Positions 1-6,995 of a DNA stretch of 17,457 nt are shown in pieces. The notes below the pieces were generated by a model. It saw only the letters and a program-made list of their open reading frames with translations, was not told where the DNA came from and made no database searches. How positions within the stretch are numbered: the stretch's first letter is position 1; the number at the start of each line of letters is the position of its first letter. A program made the translations under genes and the position numbers. Source of the stretch: CAIPSZ01 sp038065015 (GTDB lineage Bacteria; Patescibacteriota; Patescibacteriia; PEXW01); NCBI GenBank assembly GCA_038065015.1, contig JBBTRU010000009.1, positions 1 to 17,457 of the forward strand, read 5' to 3'.

Positions 1-1
1 G

Positions 2-922
2 AAGCGCCACAAGGCAGACGTACAAGTCTTTAGCCACCGGTTGATGGACAATGTCCTGGCGTTGCACCATGAGTTGGTGAAGGGCGCGTACCGCCATGGG
101 CCCTACCAGCACTTCCGCATCAGCGACCCCAAGCCGCGGGACATCCATAAAGCCACAGTAAAGGACCGTTTGGTGCACCATGCTATCTACCGCGTCCTGT
201 ACCCGTTTTTCAGCCGGACGTTTATCGCCGATTCCTATTCCTGCCAGCTGGGCAAGGGGACGCACCGGGCCATGCAGCGATTCCAAACGTTTGGCCGCCG
301 GGTTAGCCGGAATAGTACCCGCACCTGCTGGGTTTTGAAGTGTGACATTCGCAAGTTTTTCGCCAGCATTCACCAGGCGACCTTGCTGCGGCTCCTAACC
401 GAGCGGATTTCTGACGTGAGGATTGTGTCCTTGCTCCAAGAAGTTATTGGCAGTTTCTCGTGGTCACCTGGCATCGGTTTGCCGCTCGGCAACCTTACCT
501 CACAGCTGTTCGTGAACGTATACATGACGCCATTCGACCAGTTCGTGAAACACCGGTTGCATGCCACGTACTATCTTCGTTATGCGGATGATTTTGCTAT
601 CCTTTCCGACGACCGCGGCTGGCTTGCTGCCCTCGTGACGCACATTGCCGATTTTCTGGATACGGAGCTTCGGTTAGCTCTCCACCCGCGCAAAGTAACC
701 ATCCAGACACTGGCCAGTGGCGTGGACTTTTTGGGCTGGGTGCACTTCCCTGGCCATCGTGTGCTGCGGACGGCCACGAAGCAACGCATGTTCCGCCGTC
801 TGGCACTCCATCCCGAAGAAGTAACTGTGCAATCCTATCTGGGATTACTACAGCATGGGCATGCCCATGGGTTGTCAGTGCAAGTACAGGCCGCAGTCTC
901 CCAGAATCGAACGAGAGGATAG
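2..922 (+). CDS. DGR-type reverse transcriptase, 5' end outside window
   Basis: RNA-directed DNA polymerase whose reading frame is already open at base 2, so the N-terminus lies outside the window; the TTG/ATG at 41/44 is internal. RT motifs appear in order: an N-terminal RT-0/1 region with DPKPRDI and VKDRLVHHA, a first catalytic Asp in KCDIRKFFASI (Asp codon at 344), LGNLTSQLF (485-511), the catalytic YADD (581-592), and a GVDFLGW plus HRVLRT thumb-proximal segment. The LGxxxSQ form of motif 4, instead of QGxxxSP, is typical of diversity-generating retroelement (DGR) RTs. There is no maturase or HNH domain, so it is not a full group II intron protein. No template/variable repeat pair or Avd gene is visible in the window; these may lie upstream. 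Another stand-alone group II-like RT class remains possible. Confident as RT, moderate as DGR. Confidence 0.9.
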   Translation, partial: KRHKADVQVFSHRLMDNVLALHHELVKGAYRHGPYQHFRISDPKPRDIHKATVKDRLVHHAIYRVLYPFFSRTFIADSYSCQLGKGTHRAMQRFQTFGRRVSRNSTRTCWVLKCDIRKFFASIHQATLLRLLTERISDVRIVSLLQEVIGSFSWSPGIGLPLGNLTSQLFVNVYMTPFDQFVKHRLHATYYLRYADDFAILSDDRGWLAALVTHIADFLDTELRLALHPRKVTIQTLASGVDFLGWVHFPGHRVLRTATKQRMFRRLALHPEEVTVQSYLGLLQHGHAHGLSVQVQAAVSQNRTRG

Positions 923-948
923 CTAGGTTGACGATTACGTCAATCTAG
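923..948. repeat. Interrupted palindrome after the RT stop
   Basis: CTAG, one base, TTGACG, ATTA, CGTCAA, one base, CTAG: a symmetric element starting one base after the RT stop codon. It has no T-tract, so it is not a standard terminator. The TTGACG arm doubles as a candidate -35 box of the next gene, so an operator role is possible. Confidence 0.5.
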
Positions 949-958
949 AGCCTAGTAT
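928..958 (+). promoter_or_regulatory. Candidate promoter of the 319-aa gene
   Basis: TTGACG (928-933), 19-nt spacer, TAGTAT (953-958). The -10 ends only four bases before the ATG at 963, so any transcript would be leaderless. The 19-nt spacer is longer than elsewhere in the window, which lowers confidence. TAGTAT is also the -10 of the smc promoter. Confidence 0.4.
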
Positions 959-962
959 AGGT

Positions 963-1922
963 ATGATCAAAGGCCGCACCCCCAACATCCGCACCGAGCA
1001 ATTGCGCACGTTTGCGAATAAGCTTGTAGCCTCTTCGAACAACAAATTCGGCAATCGTTCGATCTCGAAAGCAAAGTTCAACAAACTCTTGGAGCACGCG
1101 CCAGTGCAATTCGGCCGGCAGTTGCGCAGCCAAAAATCGGTAAGTACCTACCAGACCAAGAAGTTCCTGGGTGATTTTCTTAAACACATTCAAGAACATC
1201 CAGACTATAAGGTGTCCACCTTTGCGCGGAAAGCCTTAAACGTAAAGCTCCACCAAGGCGACAACGTTATTCAGAATTTTGACCCCGAACACGTTGGCGA
1301 AAAGGGTTTGTCGTTCGTGGCCAAGACGCAGCAAGAGGCTGACGCGGCGAAGAATACTGGGCCAATACCAAAGGAACTGGAGAAGCAGGAACGCCTTCGA
1401 CTTGCCAACATTGCCATGAGCAACTCGCAACGCTTGCGGGCAGAAGAGGCGGGGAAGAAAGATGCGGGTTTTGCAAATCCGTTAGCGAAGATTGCAGACA
1501 CGAGTGGTCGGAGCACTGAAGTTGGAAGTTCGGCGACCACCCGGAAGGGTGCGCAAACGTCTGCGTTTGGCGAAACAAAAACCGCCGGTCAGCAAACTGG
1601 GTCAACATCTGTCCCCGGCCAGCTCAAGGGAACAGCCAGTACGCCAAGCCGTTCCACCGTTCAGCTCACCAGCTTGGGCGGACTGGGTCGGCTCACTACT
1701 GCGCCTGGCCGCTCGGTGCCAGCCGTCGGCGCGCCAGATACGCGCAGTAGCGCACCGTCTCCCGTTCCGGAAACGTCTGCACCACCACCGGGTGGATTGG
1801 CAGAGAGATATGCAGAGGAATCCACACCAACCCCTACCGAGGTAACGGATATTCGGCCGGCAAAAGCAAGCGACGAATCGGACGACGTAGACATCGATAG
1901 TCACCTGCCATTGGCAGCATGA
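963..1922 (+). CDS. Hypothetical protein, basic N-terminus and low-complexity tail
   Basis: A 319-aa protein I do not recognise. Residues 1 to about 95 are basic and probably helical (many Lys/Arg, few acids), about 96-160 are charged and helical, and about 175-300 are Ser/Thr/Gly/Pro/Ala-rich low complexity, ending in an acidic stretch (DESDDVDIDSH). There is no signal peptide or membrane segment. ATG 963 is the first possible start because an in-frame TAG at 924-926 blocks extension. There is no SD, and the candidate -10 lies four bases upstream, consistent with leaderless translation. It follows the RT on the same strand but has its own promoter candidate. Its C-terminus does not resemble the C-type-lectin fold usual for DGR target proteins, and I see no repeat shared with the RT region. 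A nucleic-acid-binding role for the basic N-terminus is only inference. Confidence 0.75.
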   Translation: MIKGRTPNIRTEQLRTFANKLVASSNNKFGNRSISKAKFNKLLEHAPVQFGRQLRSQKSVSTYQTKKFLGDFLKHIQEHPDYKVSTFARKALNVKLHQGDNVIQNFDPEHVGEKGLSFVAKTQQEADAAKNTGPIPKELEKQERLRLANIAMSNSQRLRAEEAGKKDAGFANPLAKIADTSGRSTEVGSSATTRKGAQTSAFGETKTAGQQTGSTSVPGQLKGTASTPSRSTVQLTSLGGLGRLTTAPGRSVPAVGAPDTRSSAPSPVPETSAPPPGGLAERYAEESTPTPTEVTDIRPAKASDESDDVDIDSHLPLAA

Positions 1923-1929
1923 TTTTTTT

Positions 1930-2053
1930 GTCATTCCGACCCTGAGCGAGCAGAGCGAGGCGAAGGGGAGGAATCTCGAATTTCCAAATGCGAGATCCCC
2001 CCGCCAGCCTCGCGAGCTCGGCGAGCGGGCAGGTCGTTGCTACTCGGGATGAC
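1930..2053. repeat. 124-bp palindromic intergenic element
   Basis: The ends GTCATTCCGA (1930-1939) and TCGGGATGAC (2044-2053) are inverted copies with one mismatch. Inside are an ATCTCG/CGAGAT hairpin around 1972-1988 and a GC-rich block (1997-2033, CCCGCC..GGGCAGG) similar to the element at 13070-13104. Elements opening with GTCATTCC and closing with GGATGAC are common intergenic palindromes in CPR and other genomes. No coding potential is apparent. Confidence 0.7.
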
Positions 2054-2084
2054 AGAGGGGAGTATTTAGGCCTAACTTCAGCCC

Positions 2085-2114
2085 AAAATACCCTTGCCAA
2101 GCGGGTATTTTTTT
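2085..2114 (+). terminator. Intrinsic terminator, overlaps next promoter
   Basis: Stem AAAATACCC (2085-2093) with GGGTATTTT (2103-2111), 9-nt loop, T-tract to 2114. Because the stem is flanked by A and T runs it may work in both directions. The loop begins with TTGCCA, the -35 box of the downstream operon. Confidence 0.8.
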
Positions 2115-2122
2115 AGTACACT
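2094..2122 (+). promoter_or_regulatory. Promoter of the MBL-TM-gyrA operon
   Basis: TTGCCA (2094-2099), 17-nt spacer, TACACT (2117-2122). The same -10 hexamer occurs upstream of rpsP (12541) and of the 74-aa gene (14383). The predicted start is near 2129. Confidence 0.7.
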
Positions 2123-2131
2123 ACGTGTGCA

Positions 2132-2167
2132 ATGGAGTCCGTTTTTTGTCCCAAAAATCCTCTATGA
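2132..2167 (+). other. Possible 11-codon upstream ORF coupled to the MBL gene
   Basis: An ATG at 2132 lies within a few bases of the predicted transcription start and opens an 11-codon frame (MESVFCPKNPL). Its TGA overlaps the ATG of the hydrolase as ATGA at 2164-2167. Since the hydrolase has no SD, coupled translation from a leaderless leader peptide would explain its initiation. An ORF this short could arise by chance. Confidence 0.3.
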
Positions 2168-2817
2168 TTATCACCTGGCTAGGCCATTCCTGCTTCAAAA
2201 TCCAGACCACCAACGCCACCATTCTCACCGACCCGTACGATAACGGCATTGGCATTCGGCTGCCGAAAGTGACGGCCGACCTGGTGCTGGTGAGCCACGA
2301 CCATAGCGACCACAGCAACATTGCCGGGGTCAGCGGCACGCCGTACGTCGCGTCCAGCCCAGGCGAGTACGAAGTCCGCGGGGTGTTTGCGCAGGGCCTG
2401 TCTGCCTTCCACGACAACACCAATGGCAGCGAGTGCGGCGCCACCACCATTTTCCGCATCGAAGCCGAAGACATGAAACTCGTCCACCTGGGCGATCTCG
2501 GCCAAGCCAAGCTCACGGACGAGCAATTTGAACACTGCAATGGCGCGGACATCCTCTTTATTCCCGTGGGCGGCCACTACACCATAGATGCGAAAACCGC
2601 GGTTGATATTATTACCCAACTCGAACCCCGCATCGTCATCCCGATGCACTACAAGATTCCCGGGCTGGATGCAAAAAAGTTTCCCATAGACGGCGTGGAC
2701 ACGTTTATTAAGCACATGGGTGTGGCGTCGAACGGCCACGAAGACAAACTGAAGATTGTAAAGAAAGATTTGCCGCAAGAAGAGACCAAAGTCATCATCT
2801 TAAAACCCGCTGCCTAA
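2164..2817 (+). CDS. MBL-fold metallo-hydrolase
   Basis: A 217-aa metallo-beta-lactamase-fold hydrolase, probably cytoplasmic, with a two-metal active site. The N-terminus is typical (MIITWLGHSCFKI), the HxHxDH metal motif is at His45/His47/Asp49/His50 (SHDHSDH), and later ligands are the Asp in HLGDLG and the His in IPMHYKIPG. Size and layout match the compact UPF0173/UlaG-like branch, whose substrates are mostly unknown. ATG 2164 is chosen because homology-like sequence starts there; a GTG at 2125 would add 13 unconvincing residues and sit upstream of the predicted transcription start. There is no SD. It is the first gene of an operon with a one-TM protein and gyrA, three bases before the next ATG. 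The substrate cannot be told from sequence. Confidence 0.9.
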   Translation: MIITWLGHSCFKIQTTNATILTDPYDNGIGIRLPKVTADLVLVSHDHSDHSNIAGVSGTPYVASSPGEYEVRGVFAQGLSAFHDNTNGSECGATTIFRIEAEDMKLVHLGDLGQAKLTDEQFEHCNGADILFIPVGGHYTIDAKTAVDIITQLEPRIVIPMHYKIPGLDAKKFPIDGVDTFIKHMGVASNGHEDKLKIVKKDLPQEETKVIILKPAA

Positions 2818-2820
2818 GCC

Positions 2821-3231
2821 ATGCCCTCGCTCGATAGTGCCAGCCCCAACCCGAAGCAACCCCAGCGTACGCCGCGGATGACGCGCGTCGGCGTGCCGCC
2901 GTTGCCCCAGCCCGAGCAAGCGCGCCGCCGCAAGCTCATGTGGGCCTTGGTCGCAATCATATTCGCTATCATCGTAACGGTGTGGGTAGTAACGCTACCG
3001 AGCCGCATTGCCACGGACAACGGCAAGCAATCGGCCTGGGCAACGCTAAAGAATAAGCTCACCAGTGCCTTCTCTTTTAGCAAGAAAGGCGATGAGAAGA
3101 TAAAAGCAATTGATGTGAATGCGCCTAGTGCCGACGACTTGCAATATTTGCGGGAACAAATTTTTTCTGCCGACCCGGTAACCAACACCAACGCGCCCGC
3201 CGCCAGTAACGGAAATACCAATGCCAACTAA
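2821..3231 (+). CDS. Single-pass membrane protein of unknown function
   Basis: A 136-aa protein. Residues 1-38 are Pro/Arg-rich and end in RRRK, one strongly hydrophobic segment spans about 40-59, and a polar C-terminal part (60-136) ends in an Asn/Ala/Thr-rich tail. By the positive-inside rule the N-terminus is cytoplasmic and the tail external. It starts three bases after the MBL stop, and its last 11 bases overlap the gyrA start, so translation is probably coupled along the operon. There is no SD and no recognised domain. Similar short one-TM proteins are frequent next to housekeeping genes in CPR, but no function can be assigned. Confidence 0.8.
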   Translation: MPSLDSASPNPKQPQRTPRMTRVGVPPLPQPEQARRRKLMWALVAIIFAIIVTVWVVTLPSRIATDNGKQSAWATLKNKLTSAFSFSKKGDEKIKAIDVNAPSADDLQYLREQIFSADPVTNTNAPAASNGNTNAN

Positions 3232-5779
3232 GCCACAGAAGAAGTCTGGAACGCCAACGCCAGCTAACGCACCAAAAATACCCGCCCGCCATGCTTCGCA
3301 AGGCGTAGCGGGCGGGCAATCTGCATTGCCGGTCATTTCCCGCGTGGGTAAGCTCGAAGCGCGGCCCATTGTTACCGAGATGCAAGAGTCCTACCTGGAC
3401 TACGCCATGTCGGTTATTATTGCGCGGGCCTTGCCCGACGTGCGCGACGGCATGAAGCCGGTCCACCGGCGCATATTGTTTGCCATGAAAGAACTGGGCC
3501 TAACGTACACAGCCAAGTACCGCAAGTCTGCCACCGTGGTTGGTGAAGTGCTGGGCAAGTACCACCCGCACGGCGATTCGGCTGTGTACGAAACCATGGT
3601 GCGCCTGGCGCAGGATTTTGCCATGCGCTACCAGCTGGTAGACGGGCAAGGCAACTTCGGCTCGATGGACGGCGACCGCGCCGCCGCCATGCGCTACACC
3701 GAAGCCAAGCTGGCCAAAATTAGCCAGGCCATGCTGCTGGATATTGATAAGAACACCGTTGACTTCATCCCGAACTACGACGGCACCAAAGACGAGCCCA
3801 GCGTGCTGCCCGCCCTTTTGCCCAACCTGCTGGTGAATGGCGCCGTGGGTATTGCCGTGGGCATGGCCACCAGCATCCCGCCGCACAACCTTACCGAAAT
3901 CTGCAATGCCATAGCGCTGCTCATCGAAAATCCCGATGCGACCGTGGACGAGCTCATGCAATGCGTGACTGGGCCAGACTTCCCCACGGGCGGCACCATC
4001 TACGATAAAAAAGAAATTGAAGCCGCCTACTCGACGGGCAAGGGTGCCATTGTCATCCGCGCCAAGACCGAAATTATCGAAACCAAGAACGGTTCGTTCC
4101 ACATTATCGTTACCGAAATCCCCTACCAGGTAAACAAGTCGACGTTGCTCGAGCGCATTGCCGAGCTGGTGCGGGATAAGAAGCTGGAAGGTATCCGCGA
4201 CCTGCGCGACGAGTCGGATAAAGACGGTGTTCGCGTGGTTATCGAACTCAAGAAAGATGCGTACCCGAAGAAAGTCCTGAACAAGCTCTATGACGTTACG
4301 GATTTGCAAACCACCTTCCACGTGAACATGCTGGCGCTGGTGGATGGCGTCCAGCCGCGCGTGCTTAACCTGAAAGGCATTTTGGAGCAATACATTTTGC
4401 ACCGCGAGCACGTGGTGCGCCGCCGCACGCAGTACGACCTCGACCGCACCAAAGAGCGCGTCCACATCCTGAAAGGCCTAAAGATTGCCACGGACAACAT
4501 TGACGCCGTTATCCGCCTTATTAAGAAGTCCAAGGACAAAGACGAAGCGCGCGTGCACTTGATGAAGCAGTTTAAGCTCTCGGAAATTCAGGCCACGGCA
4601 ATTTTGGAAATGCGTTTGCAGCAGCTGGCCAACCTGGAGCGGCTAAAGATTGAGCAGGAGCTCAAAGAGAAGCAGGCCCTTATTAAAGAGCTCGAAGAAC
4701 TTCTGGCTTCGGCAAAGAAAATCCGTAAGGTTGTGGCCAAGGAACTCCTGCAGCTCAAGGCCGACCATGGCGACGAGCGCAAGACGGTGGTCAACCCCAA
4801 CCCGGTGGGCGAGTTCAAGGCCGAAGACCTTATTCCGAACGAGGCCACGGTGGTCATGCTCACGCGGGACGGCTACATAAAGCGCGTGCCGCCCGAAACC
4901 TTCAAGACGCAGACGCGCGGCGGCAAGGGCGTCATTGGCTTAACCACCAAAGAAGAAGACAGCGTGGAGCAGCTCTTTGCCACCATGACGCACGCCGATT
5001 TGCTCTTCTTCACCACGCGCGGTCGCGTGTTCCAACTGAAGGCCTACGACGTGCCCGTGGCGTCGCGCACTTCGAAGGGTCAGGCCGTCGTGAATTTCTT
5101 GCAACTCGGTCCCGAAGAGAAAGTATCGTCCGTCCTCTCCCTGGCCGAGCTGGCTGATGAGAAGTTCCTGGTGATGCTCACCCGGAACGGCACGATTAAG
5201 AAAGTGGAAATTGCCGAGTTCAAAGAAGTGCGGCGTTCGGGCCTTATTGCGGTTAAGCTGAAGCCCGAAGACCGGTTGGAATGGGTGAAGCCCAGTAGTA
5301 GCAAGGATGATATCATCCTCGTCTCCAGCAATGGCCAGAGCATTCGCTTCCCCGAGAAGTTGGTGCGCGCCATGGGCCGCAACGCCGGCGGCGTGCGCGG
5401 CATGAACCTGAAGCGCGGCGACACAGTGGCGGGCATGGATATTATTCCGGACGGGGCCGAGGCCAAGACCGAGCAGCTGCTGGTGATTATGACCAACGGC
5501 TACGGCAAACGCACGGCGCTCAAAGAGTACCGTCGTCAAGGTCGCGGTGGCTCGGGTATAAAGACCGCCAAAATTACCGAGAAGACCGGGAAGATTGTGG
5601 AAGCCTTTATCGTCAACGCCAAACGCGAGCAGGAAGACGTGGTGATTATTTCGAACAACGGCCAGGTCATCCGCCTGCCGCTCAAGCAAGTGTCCGTGCT
5701 CGGCCGCGACACCCAAGGCGTGCGCCTGATGCGGTTTAAAGAAGTAAAAGATTCGGTAGCGAGTGTTACGTTTGTGTAG
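3221..5779 (+). CDS. gyrA: DNA gyrase subunit A
   Basis: An 852-aa type IIA topoisomerase A subunit; with GyrB it introduces negative supercoils using ATP. The breakage-reunion domain starts near residue 47. The catalytic Tyr is Tyr159 (AAAMRYTE). The quinolone-region sequence YHPHGDSAVYE carries Ser120 and Glu124, matching E. coli Ser83 and Asp87, with no obvious resistance change. The C-terminal beta-pinwheel carries a GyrA box QTRGGKG (564-570), which supports GyrA over ParC. ATG 3221 lies inside the end of the upstream gene and has no SD. Relative to E. coli there is an extra N-terminal stretch of about 37 residues, including a 12-residue peptide (PARHASQGVAGG) encoded by a palindromic element at 3281-3316. 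No gyrB is in the window. A terminator follows at once. Confidence 0.97.
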   Translation: MPTKPQKKSGTPTPANAPKIPARHASQGVAGGQSALPVISRVGKLEARPIVTEMQESYLDYAMSVIIARALPDVRDGMKPVHRRILFAMKELGLTYTAKYRKSATVVGEVLGKYHPHGDSAVYETMVRLAQDFAMRYQLVDGQGNFGSMDGDRAAAMRYTEAKLAKISQAMLLDIDKNTVDFIPNYDGTKDEPSVLPALLPNLLVNGAVGIAVGMATSIPPHNLTEICNAIALLIENPDATVDELMQCVTGPDFPTGGTIYDKKEIEAAYSTGKGAIVIRAKTEIIETKNGSFHIIVTEIPYQVNKSTLLERIAELVRDKKLEGIRDLRDESDKDGVRVVIELKKDAYPKKVLNKLYDVTDLQTTFHVNMLALVDGVQPRVLNLKGILEQYILHREHVVRRRTQYDLDRTKERVHILKGLKIATDNIDAVIRLIKKSKDKDEARVHLMKQFKLSEIQATAILEMRLQQLANLERLKIEQELKEKQALIKELEELLASAKKIRKVVAKELLQLKADHGDERKTVVNPNPVGEFKAEDLIPNEATVVMLTRDGYIKRVPPETFKTQTRGGKGVIGLTTKEEDSVEQLFATMTHADLLFFTTRGRVFQLKAYDVPVASRTSKGQAVVNFLQLGPEEKVSSVLSLAELADEKFLVMLTRNGTIKKVEIAEFKEVRRSGLIAVKLKPEDRLEWVKPSSSKDDIILVSSNGQSIRFPEKLVRAMGRNAGGVRGMNLKRGDTVAGMDIIPDGAEAKTEQLLVIMTNGYGKRTALKEYRRQGRGGSGIKTAKITEKTGKIVEAFIVNAKREQEDVVIISNNGQVIRLPLKQVSVLGRDTQGVRLMRFKEVKDSVASVTFV
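3281..3316. repeat. In-frame palindromic element inside gyrA
   Basis: A 36-bp element with 9-bp arms CCCGCCCGC (3281-3289) and GCGGGCGGG (3308-3316) around ATGCTTCGCAAGG. It occupies exactly 12 codons of the gyrA N-terminal extension. Related copies lie in nusB (7755-7792, same codon phase) and between genes (17015-17063). Confidence 0.75.
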
Positions 5780-5800
5780 TTGAGTAAACCCCTCCCTACC

Positions 5801-5828
5801 CTCCCCTTCGTAAGGGGAGGAGTTTTTT
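5801..5828 (+). terminator. gyrA operon terminator
   Basis: Stem CTCCCCTT (5801-5808) with AAGGGGAG (5812-5819), 3-nt loop, then GAG and a six-T run ending at 5828. It begins 21 bases after the gyrA stop. Confidence 0.85.
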
Positions 5829-5835
5829 ATTTCGT

Positions 5836-5868
5836 CCCCTCCTTACGAAGGAGGGGTGCCCGAAGGGC
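5836..5868. repeat. Double-hairpin C/G-rich element, copy 1
   Basis: A perfect 9-bp hairpin CCCCTCCTT/AAGGAGGGG (5836-5844, 5848-5856) followed by GCCC-gaa-GGGC (5858-5868). The 15-mer GGGTGCCCGAAGGGC (5854-5868) recurs exactly at 12485-12499 downstream of smc. It sits between converging gyrA and the minus-strand genes. Confidence 0.65.
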
Positions 5869-5880
5869 GGGGTGGTGAAA

Positions 5881-5916
5881 TATAAAAACCCGCCTCCTCG
5901 ATTGGGGGGTGGGTTT
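5881..5916 (-). terminator. Terminator for the minus-strand pair
   Basis: Read on the minus strand: AAACCCACC (5916-5908) pairs with GGCGGGTTT (5894-5886) with one mismatch, followed by a T-rich run TTTTTATA. It lies 24 bases beyond the stop of the 128-aa gene. Confidence 0.65.
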
Positions 5917-5939
5917 GAGTAAAGGGTATGATTTGATTT

Positions 5940-6326
5940 TCAGGCGGCCTTGATGAGAATGTCGGTTTCAGTGAACGTTTGCCAATTGCCGGTACGGCAT
6001 CGGATGGCTTGTTTGTAACCGTTGCCTTCGATGTTGCCAATGAGGACGCGCTCGTTTGGAAACTCGCGTTTGAGTTCCGCGATAGTGTACAGCTTACCGC
6101 CGTAGTAATGCCTTGGCGACACGTTGATCCGTTCGCTTGTAAGTAGCACCTCCTCGCCCTCTGTTTTCACGGCCAGGGAGAGAATGTCGAAGAACTTGAA
6201 GCAGTAAGCATTTTTTGGCACCTTGACCCTCGACACGTCGCGAGTCTTGATCTCTTGCGTTGAGCTTTCGTTGAGGAATACGCCCGGGTACAGAAATTCG
6301 ATATACGTTTTACGAACGAGGTTCAT
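5940..6326 (-). CDS. Conserved-looking hypothetical protein, 128 aa
   Basis: A soluble 128-aa protein that I cannot name, although its style (MNLVRKTYIEFLYPG start, YYGG-x-LYT centre, GNIEGNGY, TGNWQTF end) resembles a small family I associate with bacterial genomes including CPR; that is recollection, not a search. Alternating hydrophobic stretches with few long helices suggest a mainly beta fold. There is no signal peptide or membrane segment. The SD is good: on the minus strand AAAGGAG lies six bases before ATG (6326). It is 66 bases downstream of the receiver-domain gene with no clear terminator between, so the two are probably cotranscribed, and it is followed by a terminator at 5881-5916. 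A role linked to signalling is only suggested by this pairing. Confidence 0.8.
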   Translation of the reverse strand: MNLVRKTYIEFLYPGVFLNESSTQEIKTRDVSRVKVPKNAYCFKFFDILSLAVKTEGEEVLLTSERINVSPRHYYGGKLYTIAELKREFPNERVLIGNIEGNGYKQAIRCRTGNWQTFTETDILIKAA

Positions 6327-6392
6327 TTTTTCTCCTTTTCAAGGTTCAGTTTGTTAGGGTTCTTTCAGGCAGTGACGTTTTTTATCACCATC

Positions 6393-6770
6393 CTAGGTAC
6401 GAACGAGTCTGCCATTGCTCACAAGCTGTCGCACGGCCTCGTTGAATTGGTAGATGGTTTCAAATGGTTTACCCATGACTCGGACGCCGAGCTCCGTCTG
6501 CGCCTTTTCGAGGAGCAGCGGATTCCCAGAAATGAGCAGGATCGGTTGGGTTGGGCAATGTTTCCGAATGGCCCGAATCATGTCGGGGCCATTACCGCCG
6601 GGCATTTCGAGATCGCTTACCACGACGTCAAATGGACCTTCATCTCGGTACCGCTGCAGTCCATCGAGGCCATCATTCGCGATAACGACTGTGCAGTCAT
6701 CGAGAATATCGACCATAAGATCACGCAGTAATGCGTCATCATCCACGACGAGAATTTTAGGATTTGGCAT
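6393..6770 (-). CDS. Stand-alone receiver-domain response regulator (CheY-like)
   Basis: A 125-aa single REC domain with no output domain. Key residues are an acidic triad Asp10-Asp11-Asp12 (VVDDDAL), phospho-acceptor Asp53 (VVVSDLEMPGGNG), switch Ser81 (LLISGNP) and Lys101 (VMGKPFE). Phosphorylation of Asp53 by a histidine kinase is expected; no kinase gene is in the window, so the partner is encoded elsewhere. The start at 6770 is supported by AAGGAGG four bases upstream on the minus strand and by a promoter candidate at 6792-6820. The likely operon partner is the 128-aa protein of unknown function. A single-domain regulator may act by protein-protein contact or as a phosphorelay intermediate; the target cannot be inferred. 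Confidence 0.93.
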   Translation of the reverse strand: MPNPKILVVDDDALLRDLMVDILDDCTVVIANDGLDGLQRYRDEGPFDVVVSDLEMPGGNGPDMIRAIRKHCPTQPILLISGNPLLLEKAQTELGVRVMGKPFETIYQFNEAVRQLVSNGRLVRT

Positions 6771-6791
6771 GTTTCCTCCTTGGTAAAGTGC

Positions 6792-6820
6792 CTAGTATTC
6801 CGTGTTTATGTTGCCCACAA
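6792..6820 (-). promoter_or_regulatory. Promoter of the receiver-domain gene
   Basis: On the minus strand: TTGTGG (6820-6815), 17-nt spacer, TACTAG (6797-6792). Predicted start near 6785, giving a short leader that contains AAGGAGG. Confidence 0.5.
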
Positions 6821-6847
6821 CTGTAGTCCAGTCACAAGCTGGCGTCA

Positions 6848-6960
6848 ACCCCGCACCACTTGGCAGTGGGTAGCCGCGAGCTCTCGCTCGCGGCAGAATC
6901 CGGCGAAAGCGAGGGCTTCCGCCTACCCAATCTTTGGTACATCCCAAAGTGGTGCGGGGT
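6848..6960. repeat. MITE-like palindromic element with 14-bp terminal inverted repeats
   Basis: Perfect inverted repeats ACCCCGCACCACTT (6848-6861) and AAGTGGTGCGGGGT (6947-6960) bound 113 bp. Nested inside are TGGGTAG/CTACCCA, CCGCGAGC/GCTCGCGG (6874-6893) and CTTTGG/CCAAAG (6932-6949). No ORF of note and no transposase. It separates divergent transcription units. Confidence 0.65.
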
Positions 6961-6966
6961 AAACCC

Positions 6967-6995
6967 TTGCCCGGTAACCGATTATTCCGTAGGAT
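6967..6995 (+). promoter_or_regulatory. Promoter of rpmF-nusB-rnc
   Basis: TTGCCC (6967-6972), 17-nt spacer, TAGGAT (6990-6995). Predicted start near 7002, about 31 bases before the rpmF ATG. Confidence 0.65.

Noticed and set aside
963..1922. 319-aa protein as a DGR target (variable) protein
   Set aside because: No lectin-like C-terminus and no repeat shared with the RT region; the C-terminal part is low complexity and acidic.
1930..2053. Palindromic elements as CRISPR arrays
   Set aside because: No regularly spaced direct repeats with spacers occur anywhere in the window; the elements are inverted repeats.
3500..5716. Long minus-strand ORFs (up to 321 aa) across gyrA
   Set aside because: Antisense shadows of a clear GyrA with full motifs; their composition (His/Val/Gly-rich) is typical of antisense frames.
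3221..5779. Assignment as topoisomerase IV ParC
   Set aside because: A GyrA box (QTRGGKG) and a full six-blade C-terminal domain are present.
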